NCBI GenBank assembly: GCA_964034945.1
Contig: OZ035961.1
Span: 87,066,124-87,130,123, forward strand
Origin: Chrysopilus asiliformis
Lineage: Eukaryota > Arthropoda > Insecta > Diptera > Rhagionidae
DNA: 64,000 nt
Direction: 5' to 3'
Below are positions 1-9,190 of this stretch, piece by piece. A program made the position numbers and the translations under genes. How positions within the stretch are numbered: the stretch's first letter is position 1; each line of letters starts with the position of its first letter. Under the pieces are notes generated by a model. It was not told where the DNA came from. It saw nothing but the letters and a program-made list of their open reading frames with translations, and did not search any database.

Positions 1-2904
1 CTATGTGTACCAGATTTAATGGCGAATCTCTTGTCAGTGAGCCAAATAATAAAAAATGGTTTCGAAGTTAAATTCTTTAAAAATGGCTGCAAAATAATTG
101 ATAGCAATGGGAAAATCGTCGCAACCGCGAGTCTCTATAATAATTTGTACAGATTGGATACAGTTATGTATCAAGCACAAGCAGCAATGTCACTGGTCAA
201 CCGCCAAACTTGGCATCGCAGACTAGGGCACATTAATTATCGAGATCTCCACAAGATGCGGAATGGAGTGGTCATCGCAATGGATTTTCCGGATTCGCCA
301 AGCCATCAATGCTGCGAAGTTTGTGCCAAAGGCAAACAGGCAAGGCGTCCTTTTAAAAATGTTGGAACGCGAGCATCAAATTTGCTGGACTTGGTGCATA
401 GCGACTTGTGCGGACCGATGGAAACAAATTCAATTGGAGGAGCTAAGTATTTTCTATCATTCATTGATGATTTTAGTAGACGAGTTTTTGTATATCAAAT
501 TAAATCTAAATCTGAAGTGTTGCAGAAGTTTTTGGAGTTTAAGCAGTTGGTCGAGACGCAGTGTGGAAGAAAACTAAAAACAATTCGAACCGACAACGGC
601 ATGGAATTCTGTAACAATGAATTCCAAAAATTCTGTAGCAAGCATGGCATAATTCATCAAACTTCGACTCCGTACACTCCGCAGCAGAACGGCGTAGCCG
701 AAAGGATGAATCGCACTCTGGTGGAGCGAGCTAAATGTATGCTTTTCGATGCGGAATTAGACAAGGCCTATTGGGCGGAAGCAATTCAGACGGCAGCTTA
801 TCTAATTAATCGCTCCTTAAGCTCTGTCTTACAAATTAAGACACCGATAGAAGTATGGACCGGGTCAAAACCCGACCTAAGCAACCTGCGAATATTCGGA
901 TCTCCGGTAATGGTCCATATCCCCAAGCAGCGAAGGGCAAAATGGAGCCCTAAGGCAGAGAAGCTGTTATTCGTTGGATATGATCCTAATACAAAGGGAT
1001 ATCGTTGTATAGATCCTGAAACCAAGAAAATTGTCATCAGCCGAGATGTTATCTTCATGGAAAAGGTAATAACTGAAGACAGCGTAGTATCTCTTCAAGA
1101 CGACATAGATTCATCCGATTCAGTGAGGGATCCCGATACTATGTCAAATGAGTCTATTGATCCTACGAATTCCGAAGAAGATTTTGAGTCAGCGAGCGGA
1201 AACAACGAATCGGATACGGATTATGCTCTGAGTGACAGTAATGAAACGGTAGTCAACCAGGGAACATCTGAGGTTCTAAGACGCTCTTCTAGAATACCAA
1301 AACCGGTGTTAAGAGATGATTACGTTTCTTATTACGCTTTCAACGGAGTAAATATGGACCCATTAACGGTGCAGGAAGCAAAATCTCGTCCAGATGCTGA
1401 CAGTTGGATGCGAGCCATGGAAGACGAAATGGTATCGTTACAGGACAATAACACATGGACGTTGTCCGAGATGCCTGCAGGTAAAAAAGCACTCCCAACG
1501 AAATGGATCTACAAAACCAAGTTTGATAGCTTAGGGAGAATAGCTCGCTACAAAGCACGATTAGTGGCCAAAGGTTGTGCTCAGAGTTTCGGAATAGACT
1601 TTAAAGAAACCTATTCACCCGTTGTCAGATACACATCAATTCGCTTTCTGGTAGCTTTAGCAGTTAAAAAAGGGTTGAAAATTCATCAGATGGATGCCGT
1701 TACTGCCTTTTTGCAAGGAGACTTAACAGAAGAAATATACATTACGCTGCCTGAAGGATGTGGCAACAACACTGGTAAGGTATGTAAACTAAATAAAGCC
1801 ATGTACGGTTTGAAACAAAGTGGCCGTGAATGGAATAAAAAATTAGATTCCATGTTGAAGCGCTGCAAACTTAAAAAGTCTAGTCTAGATCCGTGCGTTT
1901 ATTACACGGAAGATCTGGAACTAATAGTCGCAATATATGTGGACGATATATTGATTTTTTGGAAGAGCCCTAAACGGATGAAGTGGATTAAGACAATGCT
2001 AAGCGAGTCTTTTAAAATGAAGGATATGGGAATAGCAAGGAATGTGATTGGACTTCAAATAACGTATAATGATGCCAACGATGAAATTTATTTGGATCAA
2101 TCAGCGTACACGAAGGAAATTTTGAAACGGTTTGGCATGAGTGATTGCAAACCAATCGCTACACCTTGTGATGTAAATCAAAAACTTTCGGTTCAAATGA
2201 AGGTCTCCGATGAAGGCGACAGTTTTACCGAAAATATTCCATACCAAGAAGCCGTCGGGTCTTTACTCTATCTCGTGCAAGGAACGCGACCGGACATCTC
2301 TTATGCTGTCAATAACGTAAGCCGGTTCAACTCGAATTTCGGCAAAGCACATTGGGCAGCTGTAAAGAGAATCTTCAGATATTTGAAGGGCACCTTAAAT
2401 TCGAAGCTTAAATTTTCTAAATCAGGTAATAATTCATTAATTGGTTTTTCTGATGCAGATTGGGCCTCAGACGTTGACAAGCGGAGATCTTGTACTGGAT
2501 ATTTGTTTAAACTGTGTGGCGGACCAATCAGCTGGAGCTCCAGGTACCAGCCAACCGTAGCACTATCGAGCGCCGAGGCTGAATATATGGCCATTTCATC
2601 CGCAGCCCAGGAAGCAGTCTGGTTGAAGCAGTTTGGGGGTGATTTCGATGAAGACATCAGGAATGGTACGGTTCAGGTATTCACCGACAGTCAGAGCGCT
2701 TTAAGTCTGGCTAAAACCGATGCATACAAGCCGCGATCCAAACACATCGACATCCGCCATCATTTTATAAGGGATAAAATCGATCAGTCAATTATTCAAC
2801 TTCAGTATATTTCTACAAACGAAATGACTGCCGATGTCCTCACTAAAGCAGTGAACTCAATGAAGCATCATCAATGCATCAAAGGATTTGGTTTTGATAT
2901 TTAA
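1..2904 (+). CDS. Copia pol polyprotein, 5'-truncated by window edge
   Basis: The frame is open from base 1; the first ATG is at 19 but upstream codons continue in frame, so the true start lies outside the window. Domains, numbered from the ATG at 19: GAG-pre-integrase (about 45-100, with WHRRLGHI and a CEVCAKGK half-finger); integrase core (about 120-235) with catalytic Asp in HSDLCGP, Asp in RTDNGMEF and Glu in NGVAERMNR; reverse transcriptase (about 500-745) with MDAVTAFLQG and the active-site box YVDD; RNase H (about 830-950) with GFSDADWASD and SSAEAEYMA. These enzymes copy the element RNA to DNA and insert it. All visible catalytic residues are intact, so this part could encode active enzyme. 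Gag and protease are not visible. Confidence 0.95.
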   Translation, partial: LCVPDLMANLLSVSQIIKNGFEVKFFKNGCKIIDSNGKIVATASLYNNLYRLDTVMYQAQAAMSLVNRQTWHRRLGHINYRDLHKMRNGVVIAMDFPDSPSHQCCEVCAKGKQARRPFKNVGTRASNLLDLVHSDLCGPMETNSIGGAKYFLSFIDDFSRRVFVYQIKSKSEVLQKFLEFKQLVETQCGRKLKTIRTDNGMEFCNNEFQKFCSKHGIIHQTSTPYTPQQNGVAERMNRTLVERAKCMLFDAELDKAYWAEAIQTAAYLINRSLSSVLQIKTPIEVWTGSKPDLSNLRIFGSPVMVHIPKQRRAKWSPKAEKLLFVGYDPNTKGYRCIDPETKKIVISRDVIFMEKVITEDSVVSLQDDIDSSDSVRDPDTMSNESIDPTNSEEDFESASGNNESDTDYALSDSNETVVNQGTSEVLRRSSRIPKPVLRDDYVSYYAFNGVNMDPLTVQEAKSRPDADSWMRAMEDEMVSLQDNNTWTLSEMPAGKKALPTKWIYKTKFDSLGRIARYKARLVAKGCAQSFGIDFKETYSPVVRYTSIRFLVALAVKKGLKIHQMDAVTAFLQGDLTEEIYITLPEGCGNNTGKVCKLNKAMYGLKQSGREWNKKLDSMLKRCKLKKSSLDPCVYYTEDLELIVAIYVDDILIFWKSPKRMKWIKTMLSESFKMKDMGIARNVIGLQITYNDANDEIYLDQSAYTKEILKRFGMSDCKPIATPCDVNQKLSVQMKVSDEGDSFTENIPYQEAVGSLLYLVQGTRPDISYAVNNVSRFNSNFGKAHWAAVKRIFRYLKGTLNSKLKFSKSGNNSLIGFSDADWASDVDKRRSCTGYLFKLCGGPISWSSRYQPTVALSSAEAEYMAISSAAQEAVWLKQFGGDFDEDIRNGTVQVFTDSQSALSLAKTDAYKPRSKHIDIRHHFIRDKIDQSIIQLQYISTNEMTADVLTKAVNSMKHHQCIKGFGFDI

Positions 2905-2973
2905 AGTATTGCTATATTCATGTAACATATGTAAACTATATTATATTAATGCATGATTTTAAATAAGTGAGGG

Positions 2974-3134
2974 TGTTGAAACCTAGCTTCTGACATCACC
3001 GGCTTTTGCCAAAAGCCCTCACTACAACTATAACCTAAATTGTATAACTCTCTTCTTGCAATGGCCGTCGCCGAATAAAGACGTATTTATACTTGCTGCG
3101 AGTTATTTCATTTGCCTGACTCTGTTTTCCAACA
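2974..3134 (+). repeat. 3' LTR of the copia element (161 bp)
   Basis: It starts TGTTGAAACC and ends TTTTCCAACA, so the ends form the short TG...CA inverted repeat typical of LTRs. It follows the pol stop by 69 bases and a purine run. Inside are a perfect hairpin at 3001-3017 (GGCTTTTGCCAAAAGCC) and an AATAAA at 3074-3079, consistent with the transcript end. At 161 bp it is short, within the usual copia range. The matching 5' LTR is outside the window. Confidence 0.8.
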
Positions 3135-3531
3135 AAAATGACTTGCTTGGGCAATCTAGTGTTAAACACTTAAATACTTCCATTTGCATTTTCATAAATT
3201 GAGGTAAAAGAGTTAAGTAATTTTTCTTCAATTCTATCAGGATGAAAAAATTGAATCGGAAACCCATATTAATATACATTTTGTAAGCTCAATAACAGGA
3301 AAACAATAAAATCAGTCTGGCGCACATCACTTGTCATTTTCAATCTATCAATTTAATATTGTTAAAATTTGTTTTTCTTAAATGTTATTTAACACTAGAT
3401 TATTTCAAAAATATTACCGAATAAAATCTAACAAGCGCAAAATTATTGCTAGAATTATAAAAAATACCTAATGTTTAATGAGTTTATTGATTAATTTATT
3501 ATACATAGATTTTCATAAAAGTCCGTATTAC

Positions 3532-3681
3532 CTGTTGTGGATTTCGAGAGATTGCCTCAGCTGCGGCCATCTCAAGTATCTCATCAATGAAATCATTTAT
3601 AAATTTTAGATTTTTTGAATTTTGTTTGAATTCATTTATTCGTGCATGTAAAGCATTAAAATATTCCAAATTATTTGACAT
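3532..3681 (-). CDS. First coding exon of an unidentified gene
   Basis: On the minus strand an ATG (3681-3679) opens 50 codons ending exactly at a good splice donor (CAACAG|GTAATA). The peptide starts MSNNLEYFNALHARINEF and ends AEAISRNPQQ; it is predicted helical and charged, without a signal peptide or low complexity, and looks like real protein. I do not recognise the family. The next exon must lie at lower coordinates, beyond the copia element (1-3134), so the element probably sits in intron 1, antisense to the gene. A chance open frame beside a chance donor remains possible. Confidence 0.5.
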
Positions 3682-4636
3682 CCTTGACAAAATTCAAGGT
3701 TCAATTACACACAGCAATGTTTACAAATAATTGCAAGAGTAATCACCAATTTATCTTTAAATAATATGTGTATTAGCAAAAGATGTTGTTACACTAAATA
3801 CACCACTGATTATAACTAATATCCTCACAAATGGAAGTAAATCATTGTTTGTCCTTTGTGTATAGTAGAAAAAAATAATTTATTGCAATTTTTATATCGT
3901 GACGAGGTACTTTTTTTTGTCTCCTTTGGTCCGATTTTATTATCTCCCGAGTGAACCAAGAAAACTTTCTTCAACTTAATTAACAATAAAACAGGACTCT
4001 TCCCATACAGGATTCTAATAATAATTTGCTTCGAGTCTGGACGATTTGTTGTGAATGCTACTATATCGGTGGGTTCACGTAGAAAAGCTCTTCAAAACGA
4101 TAGCTTCGACGATAGTTGATAGAACTAAATTTCTCTCCGGGCTTTTATCCCTTATCGTCCTGGTCTTTCTTCCACCGTTTCCTTTCGTTTCCGTCGTCTA
4201 ATATCAACCTCTTGTTTATAGCCAGCAATTGTGCGCGTGGATTTTTATTGATTTTGTCCAAAACGAAGAGCTGAAAATCATTTTATATTATTAGCGATTC
4301 GATAGTCGGCCGAGAGGAGTATAGACTTTTGGACGCCAGAAGGCCCACTAAACTTTTATCCAATGGCTTGTCCGTTTTGAAACGCGAAAAAGTTATATGC
4401 TTTAGTAGGAATTCCAATTCAGGTAAAAATCCCAAAGTTACTAAAATAGAAAAATGTTTTTTTTGTGATTTTCACTACGCATAACCCAGTCCACCGAATG
4501 AGATAGTTGTGTTAAAAATTTAAACATTTCCCACAGAAACGTTGACCTTAATTCTATTTAGCGGAAAATAAACCGATAAACTTCCAATTTTCCAGTAGTC
4601 TTAATTATACCAATATTATCTATACTAATTATATAA
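3682..4636. other. Intergenic, no gene seen
   Basis: AT-rich sequence upstream of the minus-strand exon at 3532-3681, presumably with its 5' UTR and promoter. No long frame, known repeat or convincing promoter element was recognised. Confidence 0.4.
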
Positions 4637-5375
4637 AGAGGTAAAGTTTGTTTGTTTGTTTGTTTGTTTGTGCAGGGTAATCTCTGGAACCACTGATCCG
4701 ATTCTGAAAATTCTTTCACTGATAGAAAGCTACACTATTCCCGAGTGTTATAGGCTACTTTTTATTGACCTCCCCCTCTCCTTTGGTACCCCTTCCCTGA
4801 CAACTTTCGAACCGTTCAACCGATTGGGGTGCGGCTTTCATTAATATAGAAGTCATTCCTCAAGGAAATTTTTCGCCCACTAATATATACCCTCCCTCCT
4901 CTCAGTAAAACCCCTCGCCTGCTATCTTCTACAACAATGAGAGATTCGGATTCGGTTTTCTCCTTTAGGAAGGTCAGCCCTTAGGGAGATTTTTCGTCCA
5001 CTAATATCTACCCTCCCTCCTCTCAGTAAATCCCCTCGCCTGCTATCTTCTACAACAATGAGAGATTCGGATTCGGTTTTCTCCTTTAGGAAGGTCAGCC
5101 CTTAGGGAGATTTTTCGCTCACTAATATCTACCCTCCCTCCTCTCAGTAAACCCCCTCGCCTGCTATCTTCTACAACAATGAGAGATTCGGATTCGGTTT
5201 TCTCCTTTAGGAAGGTCAGCCCTTAGGGAGATTTTTCCCCCACTAATATCTACCCTCCCTCCTCTCAGTAAACCCCCTCGCCTGCTACCTTCTACAACAA
5301 TGAGAGATTCGGATTCGGTTTTCTCCTTTAGGAAGGTCAGCCCTTAGGGAGATTTTTCACCCACTAATATCTACC
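4637..5375 (+). mobile_element. Helitron-like repeat piece with 121-bp tandem units
   Basis: It begins AAAGAGGTAAAG(TTTG)n and continues with text (ATCTCTGGAACCACTGATCC) of a kind I remember from non-autonomous, microsatellite-bearing Helitron-like elements in insect genomes. A 121-bp tandem array follows and runs straight into the hexamer array. No 3' CTAG-type end was found before the array, so this may be a truncated copy, or one long composite ending at 7357. Family assignment rests on memory of insect repeats. Confidence 0.45.
4863..5375 (+). repeat. Tandem array, 121-bp unit, about 4.2 copies
   Basis: The motif TAATATCTACCCTCCCTCC (first copy slightly different) recurs at 4881, 5002, 5123, 5244 and 5365, exactly 121 bases apart. 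Copies differ at only a few positions, so the expansion is recent. The last copy breaks off into a run of C and then the GGGAAA array. Each unit has a purine/pyrimidine-skewed part and a part containing GAGAGATTCGGATTCGG. Confidence 0.9.
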
Positions 5376-6756
5376 CCCCCCCCCAGGGTAAGGGGTAGGG
5401 GAAGGAGAAGGGAAAGGGAAAGGGAAAGGGAAAGGGAAAGGGAAAGGGAAAGGGAAAGGAAAAGGAAAGGAAAAGGAAAAGGAAAAGGAAAAGGAAAGGG
5501 AAAGGGAAAGGGAAAGGGAAAGGGAAAGGGAAAGGGAAAGGGAAAGGGAAAGGGAAAGGGAAAGGGAAAGGGAAAGGGAAAGGGAAAGGGAAAGGGAAAG
5601 GGAAAGGGAAAGGGAAAGGGAAAGGGAAAGGGAAAGGGAAAGGGAAAGGGAAAGGGAAAGGGAAAGGGAAAGGGAAAGGGAAAGGGAAAGGGAAAGGGAA
5701 AGGGAAAGGGAAAGGGAAAGGGAAAGGGAAAGGGAAAGGGAAAGGGAAAGGGAAAGGGAAAGGGAAAGGGAAAGGGAAAGGGAAAGGGAAAGGGAAAGGG
5801 AAAGGGAAAGGGAAAGGGAAAGGGAAAGGGAAAGGGAAAGGGAAAGGGAAAGGGAAAGGGAAAGGGAAAGGGAAAGGGAAAGGGAAAGGGAAAGGGAAAG
5901 GGAAAGGGAAAGGGAAAGGGAAAGGGAAAGGGAAAGGGAAAGGGAAAGGGAAAGGGAAAGGGAAAGGGAAAGGGAAAGGGAAAGGGAAAGGGAAAGGGAA
6001 AGGGAAAGGGAAAGGGAAAGGGAAAGGGAAAGGGAAAGGGAAAGGGAAAGGGAAAGGGAAAGGGAAAGGGAAAGGGAAAGGGAAAGGGAAAGGGAAAGGG
6101 AAAGGGAAAGGGAAAGGGAAAGGGAAAGGGAAAGGGAAAGGGAAAGGGAAAGGGAAAGGGAAAGGGAAAGGGAAAGGGAAAGGGAAAGGGAAAGGGAAAG
6201 GGAAAGGGAAAGGGAAAGGGAAAGGGAAAGGGAAAGGGAAAGGGAAAGGGAAAGGGAAAGGGAAAGGGAAAGGGAAAGGGAAAGGGAAAGGGAAAGGGAA
6301 AGGGAAAGGGAAAGGGAAAGGGAAAGGGAAAGGGAAAGGGAAAGGGAAAGGGAAAGGGAAAGGGAAAGGGAAAGGGAAAGGGAAAGGGAAAGGGAAAGGG
6401 AAAGGGAAAGGGAAAGGGAAAGGGAAAGGGAAAGGGAAAGGGAAAGGGAAAGGGAAAGGGAAAGGGAAAGGGAAAGGGAAAGGGAAAGGGAAAGGGAAAG
6501 GGAAAGGGAAAGGGAAAGGGAAAGGGAAAGGGAAAGGGAAAGGGAAAGGGAAAGGGAAAGGGAAAGGGAAAGGGAAAGGGAAAGGGAAAGGGAAAGGGAA
6601 AGGGAAAGGGAAAGGGAAAGGGAAAGGGAAAGGGAAAGGGAAAGGGAAAGGGAAAGGGAAAGGGAAAGGGAAAGGGAAAGGGAAAGGGAAAGGGAAAGGG
6701 AAAGGGAAAGGGAAAGGGAAAGGGAAAGGGAAAGGGAAAGGGAAAGGGAAAGGGGG
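5376..6756 (+). repeat. GGGAAA hexamer satellite, about 225 units
   Basis: After a C run and a degenerate purine lead-in (5386-5500, with GGAAAA variants), the sequence is perfect (GGGAAA)n from about 5496 to 6751, more than 200 uninterrupted units. It is all purine on the plus strand and all pyrimidine on the minus strand. The minus strand reads as an open Ser-Leu repeat of 491 codons, an artefact of the 6-bp period and not a gene. G3N3 periodicity gives dense G-quadruplex potential, and the homopurine tract could form triplex DNA. The exact unit number could reflect assembly limits. Confidence 0.97.
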
Positions 6757-6857
6757 AAGGAAGAAGTGGTAGGAGGGTGGTAGGTAGAGGGAGGAAGTGG
6801 AGAGAGGAGGGGATAAATTACTGATGTTTCGTCATACATTGCAATATATACATATCT

Positions 6858-7357
6858 ATATATATAAAAATGGATGTTTGTCTATTTGTGATTACAAAAC
6901 TCAAAAACTACTGGACCGATTTTTACGCGGTTCTTTGCAAAATGATCTGTGTTGCCAGAAGCAGGTTTTTAGCTATGTTAGATTTTTAAAATTCGAGAGA
7001 GAAGGTCCTGTAAGGATAACGCAAATGTCCTTTTTCCAATTTTTCTTGAAACAATTGACACTAGGGGGTTTTCGAGGTCGCTGATCGCGAATCCAGTGTT
7101 CGATTTTTCAAATGCTAAACGGAAGGTCCTGTAAAGATAACGGAAATGTCCTTTTTCCAATTTTTCTCGCAAAAATCGGCTTTGGGAGGTTTTCAGGGTT
7201 GCTTATCACGAATCTGAAGTTGGAATTTCAAAATTCGAAACGGAAGGTCCTGTAAGGATAACATTTTTTCCCAAAACTTTTTAAGTTATCTATGGTTTTT
7301 TGGCATTCTAAAAGTTATACAAAAAACTTTTAGCTGCCAACGAAGGGTCTGCTAGTT
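6858..7357 (+). mobile_element. Helitron-like non-autonomous element
   Basis: The start (TATATATAAAAATGGATGTT, then ACTACTGGACCGATTTTTAC) and the end (GAAGGGTCTGCTAGTTC) match my memory of the ends of common non-autonomous Helitron-like repeats in insects, which finish just after CTAG. Inside are about 2.3 copies of a second 121-bp tandem unit. It lies directly beyond the hexamer array and its purine-rich border (6752-6815). There is no coding capacity. Confidence 0.55.
6984..7270 (+). repeat. Second 121-bp tandem repeat (GGTCCTGTAA family)
   Basis: GGTCCTGTAAGGATAAC recurs at 7004, 7125 and 7246, 121 bases apart. The unit also holds CCTTTTTCCAATTTTTC and a GCTGATC-CGAATC block. Related units occur at 54777-54960 in an ASH1 intron and, inverted, at the right window edge (63955-64000), so this is a dispersed family. 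The unit shares no obvious sequence with the 121-bp unit at 4863-5375. Confidence 0.8.
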
Positions 7358-9190
7358 CATTTATATTACTATTACAGAAACATTCAAAAAACCTTGACAT
7401 AAATTATAAAACGTTTTTCGCATTTACATGATTTTGAGGGACAGAAAATTGTCAATTATGTATCAATTAACAAAAATTTATATTTTTAAACTGTTAGGAA
7501 TAACAAAATGAGATATAATCTGAAATTGAAATTAATTTAAAAATTTAAAATCCTGAAACACTTGTAATAGAAAACTTAAGAGTACCATACAGACTTTAAA
7601 GACATTAATATTTCAACAAAAAATTAAAATTGATTTTGTATTTGAACTTGTGTTCAAGAGTTACTAATTTCGAATATTCAATGATTAAAAACATTTTATT
7701 AGAAAATTAGTAATCCTTAAAATATTTGATTATTAAAAAAAATGAAAATTAATTTATTCATTCTGGAATCCGAAGTTAAAAGGTAAAACAAAACGCGCCA
7801 AATTTGAGAAAAACGTTTGCCATATTTTTCGCAGCGAGAAAAATTTAAAAAAAATAGAAAATACCGAAAAGAAATAAAAAGCAGAAAAGAGTTTCTGTTG
7901 GGATTTGAACTCGGTACCAAGAGATTTGAATTCGTCTTCATGGTTCGATTTTCTGGCGGTGGCAGCGCTAGTGTCCTCCAGGTCTTGATTAACAATTTTT
8001 TATTCCATGAAATATCTCACAGAAATGAGATTTTTTTTACTACTGGGCAGAAATTTTTCATGCAGTTTTATTTCTTCAAATGTCTTTGGCCAGAAAACAA
8101 CTCAACGCTACTATTGCGGTCCATGTAAAACATGAAATTTAAGAAGAAAAAAATAGCAGCCGAAAAGAAAAGTCCTAAATATTATATTTAAATAATTTTA
8201 ATTGTGTTGTTTGTTAAAATTAGTCATTTTCGCGACTTCTTGTCAAGTGAATTTAGATTCTGCCATCTTAAATTCGCACTTGTCCAAAAAAATTTCATGA
8301 AATTTTGGTATTGCAAGATTTCATGAAATTTATCTCTGGGATTTTTTATCGCTCTGATTAGTCAATCAAAAATCTCTGCAAACTAATGCAACCCAGAACG
8401 TAGGATTCCATAATGAGGGTATTGTCTTGGAAAATTTTACATAATGCAGTTCATTTTTTAAATATCTTTTTTTCCGCGTTTTGTTTGAGTTAATTAGTTT
8501 TATTTTAATACAAAAAATTTCAAGATTTTTGTGTGGATATACTTTTAAAACAACTACGGTTAAAAACTGAGTTTTAAATCGGACACCTTCTATTTAGGAT
8601 TAAGCTTCGAACAAAATTAAAGTAGAGAATCTGTTGGAATTCTATTGAAATTGTTTCAAGGGTAGTCCGATTGGAATTTGGTGTAAAGAATATAAAACCG
8701 TAATCCAAAAAACTTCTTTAACTTAGTTAAAAAATAAGCTGGTTTTGATAAAATCGTCAAGAAGTTTTTCGTTTGATTTTTATCACAAAAATCGATGTTT
8801 AAATGAATTTCAGTGATACTATTTTTTTACGTTTTGAATAATGGACAGTGAAAATGTTCAGAATTTCAATCGACCGACAGAAAAATGTGCTAAATTCTTG
8901 TTTCAGTCAAGTCAATGTATTTACCACGGCAGCATTCTTGTTTTTGCTGTCGCTGCCGACAATTATAATTCAGCCTAAAGAGGCACCTTATTTAATGTTA
9001 AAAGCAATATTTGGGTGGTTATGTGAAGCACGCATAATATGGAGTGGATTTAGGCAGCGTTTTATTGCCGGGTGACAGCGTTTTTTATATCTCGAAGCTG
9101 AGTGTCAAGCTGAAAAGCGAAATTGGTAAAAACGATAAATTTATAAGAGCAATCTTCCTAACTCATTGACAGTTTATTTAAGCAAAAAAT
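7358..9190. other. AT-rich intergenic sequence, no gene supported
   Basis: Only short overlapping frames on both strands, with low-complexity composition and no recognisable domain. The last 100-150 bases probably hold the FAM98 promoter and 5' UTR; no clear initiator or TATA box was identified. Confidence 0.4.

Larger units (their letters stand above)
1..3134 (+). mobile_element. Copia-type LTR retrotransposon, 3' part
   Basis: A continuous polyprotein frame runs from the window edge to 2904, followed by a purine-rich stretch at 2961-2973 and a short 3' LTR at 2974-3134. Domain order (integrase before reverse transcriptase, then RNase H) is that of the Ty1/copia group. The 5' LTR, gag and protease lie outside the window, so target-site duplication cannot be tested; the five bases after the LTR are AAAAT. 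The frame has no stop or frameshift, which suggests a fairly young copy. It lies on the opposite strand to the exon at 3532-3681, apparently within that gene's intron. Confidence 0.93.

Noticed and set aside
5364..6839. 491-codon minus-strand open frame of Ser-Leu repeats
   Set aside because: It is a by-product of a hexamer repeat, which has no stops in this frame; flanks show no gene structure.
7895..7970. Minus-strand sequence resembling a tRNA T-arm (CCGAGTTCAAATCC)
   Set aside because: No matching D-arm, anticodon stem or acceptor stem could be folded at proper distances.
8848..9075. 75-codon frame just upstream of FAM98
   Set aside because: No splice connection in phase to the FAM98 start and no similarity recognised.
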